Below are positions 11,991 to 24,582 of a DNA stretch of 64,000 nt, one piece after another. The notes below the pieces were generated by a model. It was not told where the DNA came from. It did not search any database and saw nothing but the letters and a program-made list of their open reading frames with translations. Location: NCBI GenBank assembly GCA_002794735.1, contig NBAZ01000010.1, forward strand, positions 992,001 through 1,056,000. The letters are read 5' to 3'. This DNA comes from Pyrrhoderma lamaoense. Lineage: Eukaryota; Basidiomycota; Agaricomycetes; Hymenochaetales; Hymenochaetaceae. Made by a program: the position numbers and the translations under genes. The stretch's first letter is position 1, and every line of letters begins with the position of its first letter.

Positions 11991-14560
11991 TAGTACTTTT
12001 TAAAATTGAACTTAAAACCAATGAATTAGATTTGTCTAATATAGGAACAACTTACTTGATTTCTTTCTTTCTTTCTTTTCATCCTTATTGCTCTTATCTC
12101 TTTATCTTATTTTGGGGGATTTACTCTCTTTAAGAAAAAAAGGAAAGGTAGACGAAAGAAAGAATGTTAATAATAATTATATCGATAATAACGAAATGAG
12201 ACTGACAGGGGAGGGAGGGAAGAAAATAAGTAATCAGTCAAAAACCGACTCTTTGTCTTGTTCTGAAAGCTTTAGTTCTAGTTCTAGTTCCAGTTCCAGT
12301 TCTTTTCTTCTCCTTTTTTCCTGCTTTACTCCCATCTTTCTTTTGATATGCTTGTTTACATGTAAGACGTACCTCGTACCTCGTATTTCAAGTTAATACT
12401 CACCGCATATAGCATAAGGGCATAAGGGCATAAAGGCATAAAGCACGAGTAACGGCAACATCATCAACATAACATTAACAACAACATCATCATCATCATT
12501 TGAAAAGGAGAAAAGGAGAAAAGAAAAGGAGAAAAGGAGAAAAGGATGAAAGTCGGAATTCTTAACTTCTAATCTGAATCTTACTCTTACTCTTATCCTT
12601 ACCCGCTTATTTTCTTCCTTCTGCGCCACTGTCCTGCCTCTGCCCTGTCCTACTACTACTATTATACTGATAGTGATAGACTACTGATCACGATTATAAT
12701 ATTCGTCGCGTCTCGACTCGCCTCATCTCGGTTCGGTTCAGTTTTGTACCTGTAGATCCACGATCGGAATATCAGGGAGACGAAGAAGATGAAGGAGAAG
12801 GGGAGAAAAAAGGCTGCGAGGTTGAGAAAAGGAAGAGTGATGAAGGGGGTGGAAGGTGTGTAGAGCTTACTATGTACATTGTACATTGTACGTGTATATA
12901 CTATGGGTTGATGATTGGTACTTAGCTTTTATGTTTAATAGCGGTGGCGGTAGCGGTAAGTTTATCGTTAGGCATTTTCTATATTTATTGTATTTGCCAA
13001 TTATTGTATATTGTATGAGCATTGAGTGGTATACGCGCGCGAGTACGCGTGAAGTGTTGGGCTGAAGTTATTAGTTATTGTTGTTAGTTGTTAGTTATTA
13101 GTTGTTAGTTAGTCAAACTATTTTAAACAGTGTTCTATCTGATACAACGACAACCACAATGACAATCATAACCATAATCACACAAAAAAGAAAGAAAGTA
13201 AAAAAGTGGACAGGAGAAATAGAAATAGAAAGGAGTTATCAGTTAAGCGAGTAGAGTGTATAGCGAGGGGTGTGAGTGATTCAAAAGGTACTCCCAAGTA
13301 CCGAGTACCGAATACCAAACTACAGGTGAGCCCCTCACTCCAAAGAATCAAAAGAAAAAGGAGGATAAGGAGGAGAGTTAAGAATTAAGAATGGATGAAC
13401 GAAGAAAAAGGGACGTATCATCCCCACCACCACCATCCTCACTCTCAAGGAACGCGATTTGGTGTATTCGTTGCATTTATGTGTCTGTGTGTCTGTGTGT
13501 GTCTATGTGTCTATGTGATAATGTTATAATCATAATGTACTATTGCTGTGTACTACAGTGTGTATGCGAGCACAACGCGTCTATTATCTCTATATTGATT
13601 TTTTCCTACGTATTTTCGTTTCTCTTTCTCTTTCTCTTTGGACATGTATATCAAAAACGTATACGTTACAACTCACAACTCACAAGCCACAGGGTACGAA
13701 TTACTTGGATAAGGATGGATGACAGAGAAAAGAAAATAAGAGAAAAATAGAAAGAATTTTTTTTGGGTTCAAGTGTTAGTTAGTAACTGTTACTGTTACG
13801 CGTGAATAATCGGACTCGGGACTTCGGACGTGTGTAATTAGGATAGTTAGGATTGTTAAGATGATTAGGGTATTAAGGTCATTAGGATATTAAGGATATT
13901 AAGGGTATTAGAGATAATTAGGACGATTAGGATGTCGGGACGTTTAGGAAGAGTTGAGAGGAATGAGGGAATGAATGGAGGTTGTCGTATGGCCAAAAGG
14001 ATGAGGGATGAGTAGGAAGAAGAACAAGAAGAGAAAAATTAAATGAGTTAAACGAATTGACGAGTTGGACAGATAGGGATGAAAGAAAATAAAGAAATAA
14101 AAGAAAGATATTAGATAAAGAAGAAGAAGGAAGAAGAAGAGGAAGACAGAGAAATGGAGGGGGTAGCGGTAGCTACGAGTTAACGGGTAATAATAATTAT
14201 TGTAATGCGTAATATATGTGATTATGTTCGCAGTTAACCAGTTAACGGATGGGTAAAAAGAAAATTCTGTTTATTATTCTTTTCTTCTTCTTCACTCTTT
14301 TATCGACGAAGATTCTTTTACACTTCGTGCTCGGTTTCATTGGATTAACGGTTTCAACGAATTAACGAGTTAACGGTTCAACGGGACACGGATTGACGAG
14401 CTAACGGGTTAACGGGTAATGAGTTTGGGCATCCCATGAGAAGAAGAAAAAAGAGAGAGTAAAGTCTAAGTCAACAAATTAACAAGTGACAGGAGGAAAT
14501 CCCCGGATACGATAGGATGGGAGTAATGGGATATATCGAATAATTCAATAAAGTTCATAG
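11991..14560. repeat. Field of degenerate short tandem repeats
   Basis: The stretch holds successive blocks of imperfect short repeats: TAGTTC/CAGTTC (about 12283-12303), GGCATAA (12417-12440), GGAGAAAA (12505-12545), TAGTTATT/TTGTTAGT (13068-13110), TTAGG/TTAAGG (13840-13935), GAAGAA (14115-14145) and TTAACGG (14170-14420). No gene is visible. The blocks differ in unit, so they are independent slippage-type expansions rather than one satellite. Confidence 0.6.
14170..14420 (+). promoter_or_regulatory. Cluster of YAACG motifs (possible Myb sites)
   Basis: Between 14344 and 14418 the core YAACG occurs seven times, roughly every 10 bp (TTAACGG, TCAACGA, TTAACGA, TTAACGG, TCAACGG, CTAACGG, TTAACGG), with further copies near 14177 and 14240. 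YAACKG is the classical Myb-domain recognition core. This may be regulatory or only a degenerate tandem repeat. Confidence 0.25.
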
Positions 14561-16550
14561 TTGATAATTGATAGTAGTTCATAGTTGGTTTTACTTGGCC
14601 CCCTACCGACCTACGTATTCGTATGTCACATGGTTTCTGATTACTATAGTTGGACGTCGTGATTGGATTTCAAAAGAGAGAGAGAGAGAGAAAGAGATTG
14701 AACGTATAAACGGTATAAACGAACACTCAGCGGTGTCAACCAAAAAAGACCACCAAGATTCAAAAAACAAAGAGTTTCCGTTGGGCAAAAAACAAATCCA
14801 AATAACGAAATAACGAAAGTACATCCAATTCATCGTCACATCACCACATACTGAATGTTACAATTGTACAATGTGCACGTATTAACCAAAAATGAGATCT
14901 CAGATCAAGATTTCCTGTCCTTCCATCTTTCTTTTCTTTTTCCTGACCTGACGTCAACTCGACGACTACAAGCACCTCTTCCTTAGCTTTTTCCGATCAG
15001 GAAAATAAACAGGTAGTGTACAGATACTAGATACTAAGATAGGGTGATGTCAGATGTGGGTTTATTTGTAGTTGGTCTATTGGGATATGTGAAAAAATTA
15101 TTAATTGTTAATTGGTATTAGTTATTATTCGTGTAAAGTGTATTATGTATGTGTGTATATGTGTAATTGGTAGGCGTATAACTTCTTTTGTTTTTTTCTT
15201 CACTCAGGTAATCTTTTTTATTTGGTGGAAGTAGAACGTGTTAGGTGAAAATAATTGGGCATCTTATTAGGAAAAGAATTAGGAAACTTTTTTTATTTGA
15301 ATATTTCGAGACGATGATGCTGGTGATGCTGATGATGCGTAAATGATGGGAACGAACGAGAGAGACCGAGACTGAGAGAGAGAGAGGTGGGAGGGGATAT
15401 GGGGATCTGCGTTGAGCGGATCCGGCGGCGAAGGGGGAGGGGGGGAGGTCCAAGGGTCCAAGGGTCCAAAACACAATCAGTGTGACCTAATCTGGGTTAT
15501 TTTTAGATTTTATTTTGTAGTGTAACTGTAAGTATGTATCTGTATCGTCGTCATCATCATCATCATATATAACACATCGAAAGTAAAAAAAATCATATAT
15601 TTCCTATCTGGATCGAGCAAAAACATGCTTATTATTCATTTATTTATTGTTATTTTGGAATAGAGAGGGGAAGAGGGACAGATCGTCGGTCTTCTTGAAA
15701 AGGGCAAAGAGAGAGAGGGACTTTCTTCTTTTACGGGGAGATTAGAATTGGTAGTTTGGAAAAAAAAATAAGGAGGGGGATGGAATCACGAGATAGGTAA
15801 GTGGGGAACGGGTTTGTTCTCTGTTCTGTTTCTTGTTTTGATTTTTTTTTTACCCAGGAAGTAGTGCGGGATCTGATTACCGAATTGAGTGAGAGAAGGG
15901 GAAGGGGGGGGGGAGAGAAAGGATGTTGCGAAGGAGGTTGCAGGAAATCATTGACGGAATGTCTTGTGAGATCGAACGCGAGATATCATAATCATAATGA
16001 GTAGTTTACACCCGTATAATTTATTGTTGTTATTTATATAATTTATTTATTTTTATTTAAGAAATGAGCGGGAAAAGGGGGGGGGCGGTTGAGCTGATTT
16101 TGGTTGCGAAAGTTTCGGGAGATGCAAATGAGAAGAAGAGAGTGAATTTGTCATTGGTGAACGACAACAAGCAGAACATGAGGCCGTTTTATTGGTGCGT
16201 GTAATTAGTCTCAGAAGCTCATAGGACGATTGAAAAAGTGTGAACGAGCGAGCTCATGGACGGGCTCGTGATCCATGAGTTTGGGCACAGAGAGAGAGAG
16301 GAAGAGAATGGGAGAGAGGGAGAGGGAGTGAGCGAGAGAAGTGAGGAAGAGAGAGGATTGGATAAGGAATGAAGCTCCCGGGAGAGTGGTGAGGGGAGTT
16401 CTGATTGCTCATAGGCGGAGAGAGAGGGAGAGGAATAGCCGGGATTGCCGAGTTTTTCCGAAAAATAGGGAGCTGATTGGGTGGATTGATGGCATGCGAC
16501 TGGTTCAGGCGGATTCTGTCACCGTCGAGCCGGAAGCAAAGGGAGTGAGT
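14561..16550. other. Intergenic, purine-rich upstream flank of the JmjC gene
   Basis: No gene was recognised. From about 15660 to 16550 the plus strand is strongly purine-rich (GAGAGAGA and GGGGGAG tracts). It turns to pyrimidine-rich at about 16555, where the leader of the JmjC gene begins. A GA microsatellite lies at about 15355-15390 and a G-run at 15906-15913. Confidence 0.45.
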
Positions 16551-17102
16551 GAGTGATCGCATCGTGTCAACTTCCTTTTTAACGTTGCAACAGCCTCCGA
16601 GCGAGTCAGCAGCTCCCCCTTGGTCGGCGGGGTCTCCCAGTCCCGGGTCCATGATCTCTCCTTTGTGCTCTCACTTGCGAACACCTTCAGACGTCCGCTC
16701 ACCTGTGTTTGTCTCCGCCTCGGTCTCAGTCTCTCGATCGATCGGCCGCAGAACAAGTCACAAAGTTTAATTACTGCGCCATGTCCCCGGGCGCATTCGA
16801 CCCGTCTCTCCCGTTCTCTCAATTGGCCCACACTCGAAATGGACCAGTCATGGCGCTAATCGACCGAGTTCATGTACAAATCAGCTCTTCTCATCTGTCC
16901 TCCCTCTTTCAAACTCCGCGATCGTCTAATCCCTCATAAGAAGTCCTTCTCCTCCTCCCTTCTCTGCTCCAGGCCCCAGACTCACCCTCTCTCAGCCCTC
17001 TCTCAACCACACAAGCCAATAAAAGCAGCGCTGGCGTACAACAACGATCATCAGCATCACCACCATCATCCTCACTCTCCTCTCCCTGACATTTCCTCAA
17101 TT
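16551..17102 (+). promoter_or_regulatory. CT-rich leader / promoter-proximal region of the JmjC gene
   Basis: The plus strand becomes CT-rich just ahead of the JmjC start codon, typical of fungal transcription start regions. It contains several short upstream ATGs. One (16872) opens a frame that runs in register into the start at 17103, so translation could begin further upstream. Confidence 0.4.
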
Positions 17103-20100
17103 ATGCTCTCCTCCGAGCATACTCCTTCTCGCTCCCTCCAGATAAACGACCTCCTCAATCCAATCACGCCCTCCTCCCGCCCTCTCCAATCCCATGCAAG
17201 ATTCATCTCTCAGCCTTCTCTCTCTTCCTCTCATCATCGCCCGCATATAACCACCTTGCCCGGCATAAAGACGTTTGCCAGCTCCCTTCTCCGTACCACT
17301 CTCGTGCCCTCAGTTCTCCGTCCAGTCAGAGGACGGACAGCCCGCGTTCGGCAGGTCCTCGTACTCCCATTGACTTACTCAATGAGTCGAGCACCTCTCC
17401 CGTCTCCCCTCAGCTCAGCAATCCGACCCTCATGCTCATTTTGGGCTTCGCAGTGTAAACTGGACGGGTGAACCTCTTCCGCCGGTTCAGTCCATTTACA
17501 ATCCGCAGGTACAGGACAGATCCAAGACAACGTCGGGACAAGCTATCACCCAGAATGAACGCGACCGATCCGGAGGTACGTCTTTGCCTAGCTTTCGTGA
17601 ATCCATACTTTTTTTTTTTCTTCTTCTTAATGCAACAAAGTGACTAACTTTAGTCGCCGATCATATTGGCATGGGTCATTTCTAGACGTCCCTGCGACCC
17701 TTCATTCAGCTCCAGCGGATACAAAATCCACTTTTTACTATCCACCTCGTCTCCCGCTTACGCCTCTTCCACCATCGCCAGTAGGCACGTATCCGATCTC
17801 ACCTACTCACATCGCCTATTCCGGTACGCATCATCATTACAGCTCGCCGACAGCTGTCGTTGCCCTCCCGCACAGCCCATACGGTCCTCACTCGGTAGGC
17901 TTCGGTCCGCTTCCGTACGCGCATCCACCACATTTGGACGGCCGCCCGTCGTTGGTGCCTCTAGCAGGGATGGCATCTTCCGCACAGACGAAAAATGAAA
18001 TAAACAATAGTTTTGATGGTGAATAGTCTATTTGATTACAGTTCGTCTGTCTATCCTTTTGTGTGCGATCCTCCACCCCCCCCCCCTCCCAGAAGCATAA
18101 TGTGTGTGCATCCCACCCGTTTTTTGCTTCCGAAAATGAGGTCGTGCATGTTTTTCTCTTTCTTTCTTTTTCCGCGAAGCTTTTAGATGCGCACCAGCGA
18201 TCGTCCTCAACTGACGACAGGCACAACTCTCCACGGCTTGTCATGCCGCAGGCGCGGCGATCACATTTTTGTATTATGTCATTCTACACTTTCCAAGACT
18301 ATCTACTCACGTGCTTATCATCTTTTTTTGGCGCAGTGACTATGGCTAGTCCTGATCCGTCATCTTGTATGTTGCTTGTTCCCCCACTTTGGCACGTCGT
18401 GAACTTTCGCTGACTATGAGCCATAAAGCCTCACCACCTGGAGAAAGATCTTCCACAAGGCTTGCGATTCGTGCTTCACTAACTCCGATTAGCGACCAAC
18501 AGAGACCTTATGTGCTACAGTTACATCCAACTCAGCAACCACAACAACATAATCAAAAGAAGAGATCTCATGCAGATGCGAATGAAGGTAGTCAAATATA
18601 TCATACAGAAAGACGCTCCTCTACCTCCTCGCTCTCCTCGCTCTCACCCCTAAGCTCCGAAGAACCCGATTCCGTGGCGGGTGGAAGTGGTGAGCACGTT
18701 GATGGCTCCGTGCCAAAGTCCAGGAAGAAGAAAGAGAGCGACAGCCCGACGACAGCTACCTCATCAGTTGGTGAATCACGCTTTTATCTCAGTGATCACC
18801 AGCTTTGGCTAAATTGGATCTGCCCTCTGTTTTTTTTTTAAAGATACCCTAAACTCCGCTGCGAAGAAGGGGAAGAAGTCGTCAAAGAAGCCAAATGGCC
18901 CAGAAGGAAATTCCGTTGCTGGTATGTGAAAACAATAGATATTACTTGCTCTCCTTCCCCTCTCTCTGATTATAACCATGAATACTCCACGTGGTTAAAT
19001 TAGTTTCAAATGCTCCTTCTTCTTCTCGCAAGGGGAAAGAAAAATCTAATGCACTTCGTAAGTTTACACTCTTGTATATTCAAATTTGTAATTCGTCTCT
19101 CAGATCTTTACTTTCTTTCTTTTTTTTTCTCATGAATTCGCTTGGCCCAGAACCTTCTACGGCTTATTATCCAAGCACGTATATCCAACCATTGGATCCC
19201 TACATGACTATGCAGCTTGGATATGGCGTCGGTGTTGTGCCGATTCGTGAAGGAGCTCCTCTCGCTCCTTATCCTTACACGATTCCTGTTCCAATGTCGG
19301 TAGCTCCCGGAATGATGGCCATACCGGGGCAAGCTCAACCTCAGGTTCCAAAAATGTTCCCAGAAATGCAATATGCACGTTGCATGTCTGCCCGCTATAA
19401 AGCTGACCCTTTTCCACGGTGCGTGAGCTGTACGAGGCGGTGGGCCGGAGATACCTGTCGTTTCCAAAATATCAGGATCTTATTACGCGATGCAAACAAA
19501 GTCTTGATGGCGGTTGGGTTCCAATCGCTTACTGCGAAGGACGAAGCTCCGGAACTTGTCTACCCTCAAAGTTGGAATATCAATCTGGAACCAAGGCATG
19601 TGGAGAGGACTATGGTGAGAAGCTTCATCAAATGTGGGATAGTGGGAGGGGGGAACCCGGCGGCTAATATGAAACTCCCTTTTTTCTTTTCTCTTTTCAG
19701 GCAACTGTGGCAAAGGCTTTGTTGCCTCATCTTATGAAGGAACAGAACCACCAGAAGCAGGGATGCGTTGTGAAACGGCAACGTGAGACGGATGTCCGGG
19801 CGACTTGTGGTAAGTAATCAATGTTTTATTTTTGTCTAGATAGCGGGTGGGACTTTGAACTCATTCGTGGTTCTTCGGACTTTAGATACTTGTATGACCT
19901 CTCTATTCTCAAATAGTTGGATGTGTAGGCAATGTGGACGCGAAGCATGTGAAGAGTGTTTCCAGACTATTAGGCGCCTCACCGCTGAACCTTCTACGAC
20001 TCCGTCTCCTAACGGAACGACGAAGAATGCGAGCGCACAACGCGCGCTCAAGGAACGCCATGCTCAGTCAAATCCTTTCTTCCTAAGCTGCAATAGAAAA

Positions 20101-21633
20101 GCAGAGCACGGGGTACACACATTCGTTCCAGTCACACGATTCAGCAAGAAAGAGCTTGATGAATCCGTTGCGGAAATGGAACGGAGGTTGGTGACGGAAG
20201 ACAGTGTTTTACAGACGAAGAAAGAGGATGATACCTCTACGGATAATATCATGGACATTGATTCTTCGCAGTCCAGTGAGAATAGGGCTAGTACGACGCC
20301 GGGTCGTTCAATCGCGAGCAATGAGTCTACTGAGAGTTTGACTCCTGATACGTACGATGACGGAATCTGTAGCCTTGTGGAAAACCCAATCCCTCCCGTT
20401 GAGTCGACTTCTCCTTCCCATCTGCCGCCTTCGTCCAGTACACCGCTGGAAGTTCCTTCATGGCCGGTCCCCTATTATACTGATGAAAGTCTTACGGAAC
20501 CTGTGTTTGCTGCCCAATGGGCTCGTGGAACTCCGTTAGTGGTCACGGGTCTGTTGAAGCGCCTCAACCTCGAGTGGACTCCGTCCTATTTTATTAATAA
20601 GTACGGACAACAATCATGCATAGTTCTCGAATGTCAGACGGATGCGAATAAGAAGGTCACGGTTGGTGAATTTTTCAGTAGTTTTGGTAATTATGAGAAC
20701 CGGTCAGAATGTTGGAAGCTCAAGGTAATATATCAAATTTCCGGTCCTTTCTGAGTCCTTTCTGCGTTCTTTTTTCTTTTTTTTTTATGAGGAAGGGGAG
20801 GGTCGTAATTGGAGGAAGCTAATAAATATCTTCTGTGCAATCCAGGACTGGCCTCCTTCTGCGGATTTCAAGTGGACGTTCCCTGAGTTGTACGAGGATT
20901 TCAACCGTGTCGTTCCGATTCCGAATTATACACGTCGCGACGGGGTTCTCAACATCGCGTCGCACTTCCCATCGAATACGGTCGCACCCGATTTAGGACC
21001 TAAAATGTACAACGCCTATGCTGCTGCGGACGTGAAGGATAGCAAGGGGACGACTCGTTTACACATGGACATGGCTGACGCTGTGAACATCATGTGCCAC
21101 GCAGAGCGTACGCCTGGTGGAGAACCTGGGTGTGCAGCGTGGGATATTTTCCGCGCTGAGGACACTCCCAAGTTGAGGTCGTATTTCAAGAGACACCGCG
21201 TGGACTTTACCAAAACGATCCGATTCACGCCCAGACGTTTTACCTTGACCCTGACTCGAGGAAGCAGCTGTATGAAGAATATGGGGTACGAAGCTTTAGG
21301 ATTTATCAGCGTCCTGGGGAAGCGGTCTTTATCCCTGCTGGATGTGCGCACCAGGTGTGTAATCTGTCGGATTGCATCAAGGTTGCGTGTGATTTCGTTA
21401 GCCCCGAGAACGTTGAGCGCTGTGAGCGATTGACGAGGGAGTTTAGGGCGCAGAACCAGGTGTTGGTTTGGAAGGAAGATGTGTTGCAGTTGAGATCGAT
21501 GATGTGGTTCTCTTGGTTGTCTTGTCGGAAGAAATTGCTCGAGTGGGAAGAGGAAGGGGGATATGCGAGTTCAAATACCCCTACTGCGTCATCTATCGCT
21601 GGCTCTAGTATGGGAGCTAGTGTGAGTCGATGA
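17103..21633 (+). CDS. JmjC-domain histone demethylase, KDM3/JHDM2-like (five apparent 1-bp deletions)
   Basis: Likely nuclear Fe(II)/2-oxoglutarate lysine demethylase. Exons: 17103-17575, 17654-18018, possibly 18188-18276, 18337-18770, 18844-18921, 19004-19057, 19151-19614, 19701-19809, 19886-20724 and 20846-21633; about 1,230 residues. A long Ser/Pro/His-rich N-terminus precedes a zinc cluster (RCVSCTRRWAGDTCRF), a second cysteine cluster (CDTCMTSLF, WMCRQCGREACEECF) and the JmjC domain. The domain holds TRLHMDMADAVNIM with the H-x-D iron ligands and IPAGCAHQVCNL with the distal His. Frame breaks lie at 17278, 17423, 17679, 18381 (C5) and 21212 (A4); each is repaired by one base. The 17103 start is chosen as the ATG opening the conserved frame and is uncertain. 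The substrate cannot be read; KDM3 relatives act on H3K9. Confidence 0.8.
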
Positions 21634-24582
21634 CGGTATGCTGTTATATCTCTTTCTCTACTTCTTTTCTCTTTCTCTTTGATTTTATCTTCTCTTCTTT
21701 TCAACTCTTTTTTCTTCTGGTATATGCTTGCATTTCACAATTTTCGATATGGGTGGCTTGAAGGATCAGGAATCGGACACTACTTATATGCATAAAGAGA
21801 CGCTTCGTCTACTCGACTCTTCTGATATATCTGGTACATAAAAAAAAGGTTTTCTCTTGCTTCATCTCTCTCTCTCTCTCTCATGCGCGCAAAAAGAGCG
21901 AAATAATCTTTACACTGTCTATCAACAACTTCCTCAGCTTCCTCTTTTTTCTCTTTGTTTTTCTTTTTCTTTTTTTTTTTTTTTTACCGTTCCAGCATAT
22001 AAAAGAAAACTAACAAAAAAAAACAACACACCGAAAACCCTTTCGAAACTGTAATTCTTTCCTTCTACATACGTGTATGTGTATGTAATGGTAAAAACGC
22101 TCATGTATCTATTAGTCTAATTAGTTAGAGAGAAAGAAAAAGAAAAGAAAAAAAAGAGGCTTCTAGGACACTTTTGTTTTTCACTTTTTTTTCCCTTTAT
22201 CTCCCCTTTTTTTCTTTTTCTCTTTTCTCTTTTATCTCTTTTTCTAAAACTTTTTTTTTCGATCCCTCCCTCCTCATCCATTCCCTTTCCCAATCCCATA
22301 ACCATCCTCATAATCCTCATCGTTTATATACCGCTCATCTTCTCGTCTCTTTTACACCCCATCATGAACAACAAATCACAGACTGACATTATTATATACA
22401 TGCAGTTTTCTACTTTTCTACTTTTTTCTTTCCCTTCTTTCTTTTCTCTGTTTTTCTTTCTTTCTTTTTCTTTTTAATCTTTTTTTAAATACTTTTTTCG
22501 TCCTTAGGGCACCCCCTTCCTTGCCCCTCTTAAATAGCTATTGTCTCTATTATATATACATGTATATACATCTGAGTTCTTCTCATCAATCATCATTGTG
22601 TCAATATGGTCCTTCCCCTCCCTTCACTTCTTTCTTTCGTTCGTCTCTCTATGAGTTTAGTTTAGTTTTATCGTGTGTCTATGGTATATATATATGTCTT
22701 CGGTCTTCGGTCCTCGGTCTTCGTCAAATAGACTCTCTTGTTGTTATAACCGAGTTACATGTAAACTCTTACTCTTACTAACTGGACGAAACTTTGACTT
22801 AACTTACACGAAACTTAAAGACAGGAGGTGATTATATACAGTGCATTAACTTTTACTTAAGGTATTTGCTGTTGTTATGTGTGAGTTTTTGAAGTGTCGT
22901 TGTAGTGCCCCGCCGTACTCTATTACTATCACTATCGCTGTAACATTTGACATTGAACATTGAACATTGAACATTAATCGTTCACCTCCCAAATCCTAAC
23001 TAGCAAACAAGTATAAGCTATTGAGTGGACTTCTTTGAACGAACCTGTTTTGATGTTGATAGTGGTACTGATGGGTAGGTTGACCTTTATCATAAAATAC
23101 AGGAGCTATGGTTTATGATGTATAATATGGAGTAGGTACCAACACACAACACGGAACACGAAACGTGGAACGTACAACCACTCCTGTATACCATACCCAA
23201 TATCTATACCTAAGATATACCATATTCTCATCACTCATCACCTTACTATAACAAACCCGACCACTTTTTTTCTAGGTCACACAACCCCCGTTTACTACCC
23301 ACTCACTCATTCACTGACTCATCGACACTATACTATACCATACCATCCCCCCCTCTCTCTGGATATCTCTTCACGACACGCCTCCCAGCAACTCAGACGT
23401 CTTCACATTCATCATTAATCTTTGCATTCTTATTCAGAACATAAAAGAAAACGAAAAAAAGAACAAAAGAGAAAAATCTGATGTACTCGAGAGATATAGA
23501 GATAGAGCTAGAGCTAGAGAAAGAAAGAAAGTAGATGAAAAAGAAAAAGAAAAAGAAGAAAAAGAAAAAAAATATAGAAAAGAAGAGGTCGTTAGAGGGA
23601 GGAGGAGGAAAGAGGAAGAATCAAATAACAAACAGATACGACGATAGAGAGAGTAGAGAGAGGTCACACACCAAACCAAGAGAAGGGCGAGAGAGGGATG
23701 ATACTACACAGAAAGAGAAAATAGTAAGGAAAAAAAAAACGAATCAACGAATATATGGGGAAAGAAGTCTCGTAGTAAATAGGATCTTTGGAAGGAGAAA
23801 ATGGCGTGAAAAGAAGATTTATAGAGGAGGAAGGGAGGGGTAAGGGGGAGACGGAGACGGAGAAGGAAGAAGAGATGGAACCACATGAACAACAACAGGG
23901 GTAGTAAGCGGAGATAGTAAGTACGTGTGTGTGTGCGTGCGATTGAGTGTGATAGAAGAAGTAGTTGTATAGATGTGTAGATGTGTAGATATGTTTGACG
24001 TTATAGGAAGGATAGAAATAAATTGGGGGGTTATCGTGATGTATGCGAGTGGTGTGTGTGTTGAGTGGAAAGCAACGAGGACGAGGAAAGAGAGAGAGAG
24101 GAAAATGGCATGGGGTAAGTTGCGAGTTGTATAGGATATATGAAAGGAGCGCATGAGAAGGGTGGAGGCGGAGAGGAGAGAAGGTTGACGAAAAAGAAAA
24201 ATGGGTGGCAAAACTCAAAAAAAAAAGTGGAAGATCGGAGGGCAACGCAGGGGATAAGAGTAGATATAGTTCAGATTATGACACAAGACATACGCGCTTG
24301 GGGGATATTATAACTACATAATTGCAAAAAAAAAAAAAAAGAGTAAGAGAGTAAGGGAGGGAAAAAAAAGATAAGGCGAGAACAATGCAAATCAATCAAA
24401 CAGACAACAGAGGGTGAGTCACACTTTAAACAGACAAACAGACAGTAGTAGTAGTAGTAGTGGTAGTATGAGTAGAAAGGGACGAAGACAGGCGAGAGTA
24501 GGAATCTAATCAAGCATTTGGGGGTCGTGAAGTCACCGTGACAAGTTAGAGCGTTGAAAGTGCTTGTTCCAGACCTTCAATG
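21634..24582. other. Convergent 3' flanks with a pyrimidine-to-purine strand switch
   Basis: No gene was recognised between the convergent JmjC and SS18-like genes. The plus strand is CT-rich from 21640 to about 22700, mixed to about 23430, and purine-rich to 24500. Each gene therefore has a pyrimidine-rich sense strand past its stop. Long open frames here (for example minus-strand 23664-24245) are products of low complexity. Poly-T and poly-A tracts and an AGT microsatellite (about 24437-24460) are present. Confidence 0.5.

Noticed and set aside
17103..21633. Programmed ribosomal frameshifting in the JmjC gene
   Set aside because: The five shift sites share no slippery motif or following structure, and the same lesion type occurs in unrelated genes, so sequence error explains it better.
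23664..24245. 193-codon minus-strand frame in the convergent spacer
   Set aside because: Ser/Phe/Leu/His low-complexity sequence from a CT-rich tract; overlapping frames are open on the same bases, and there is no motif.
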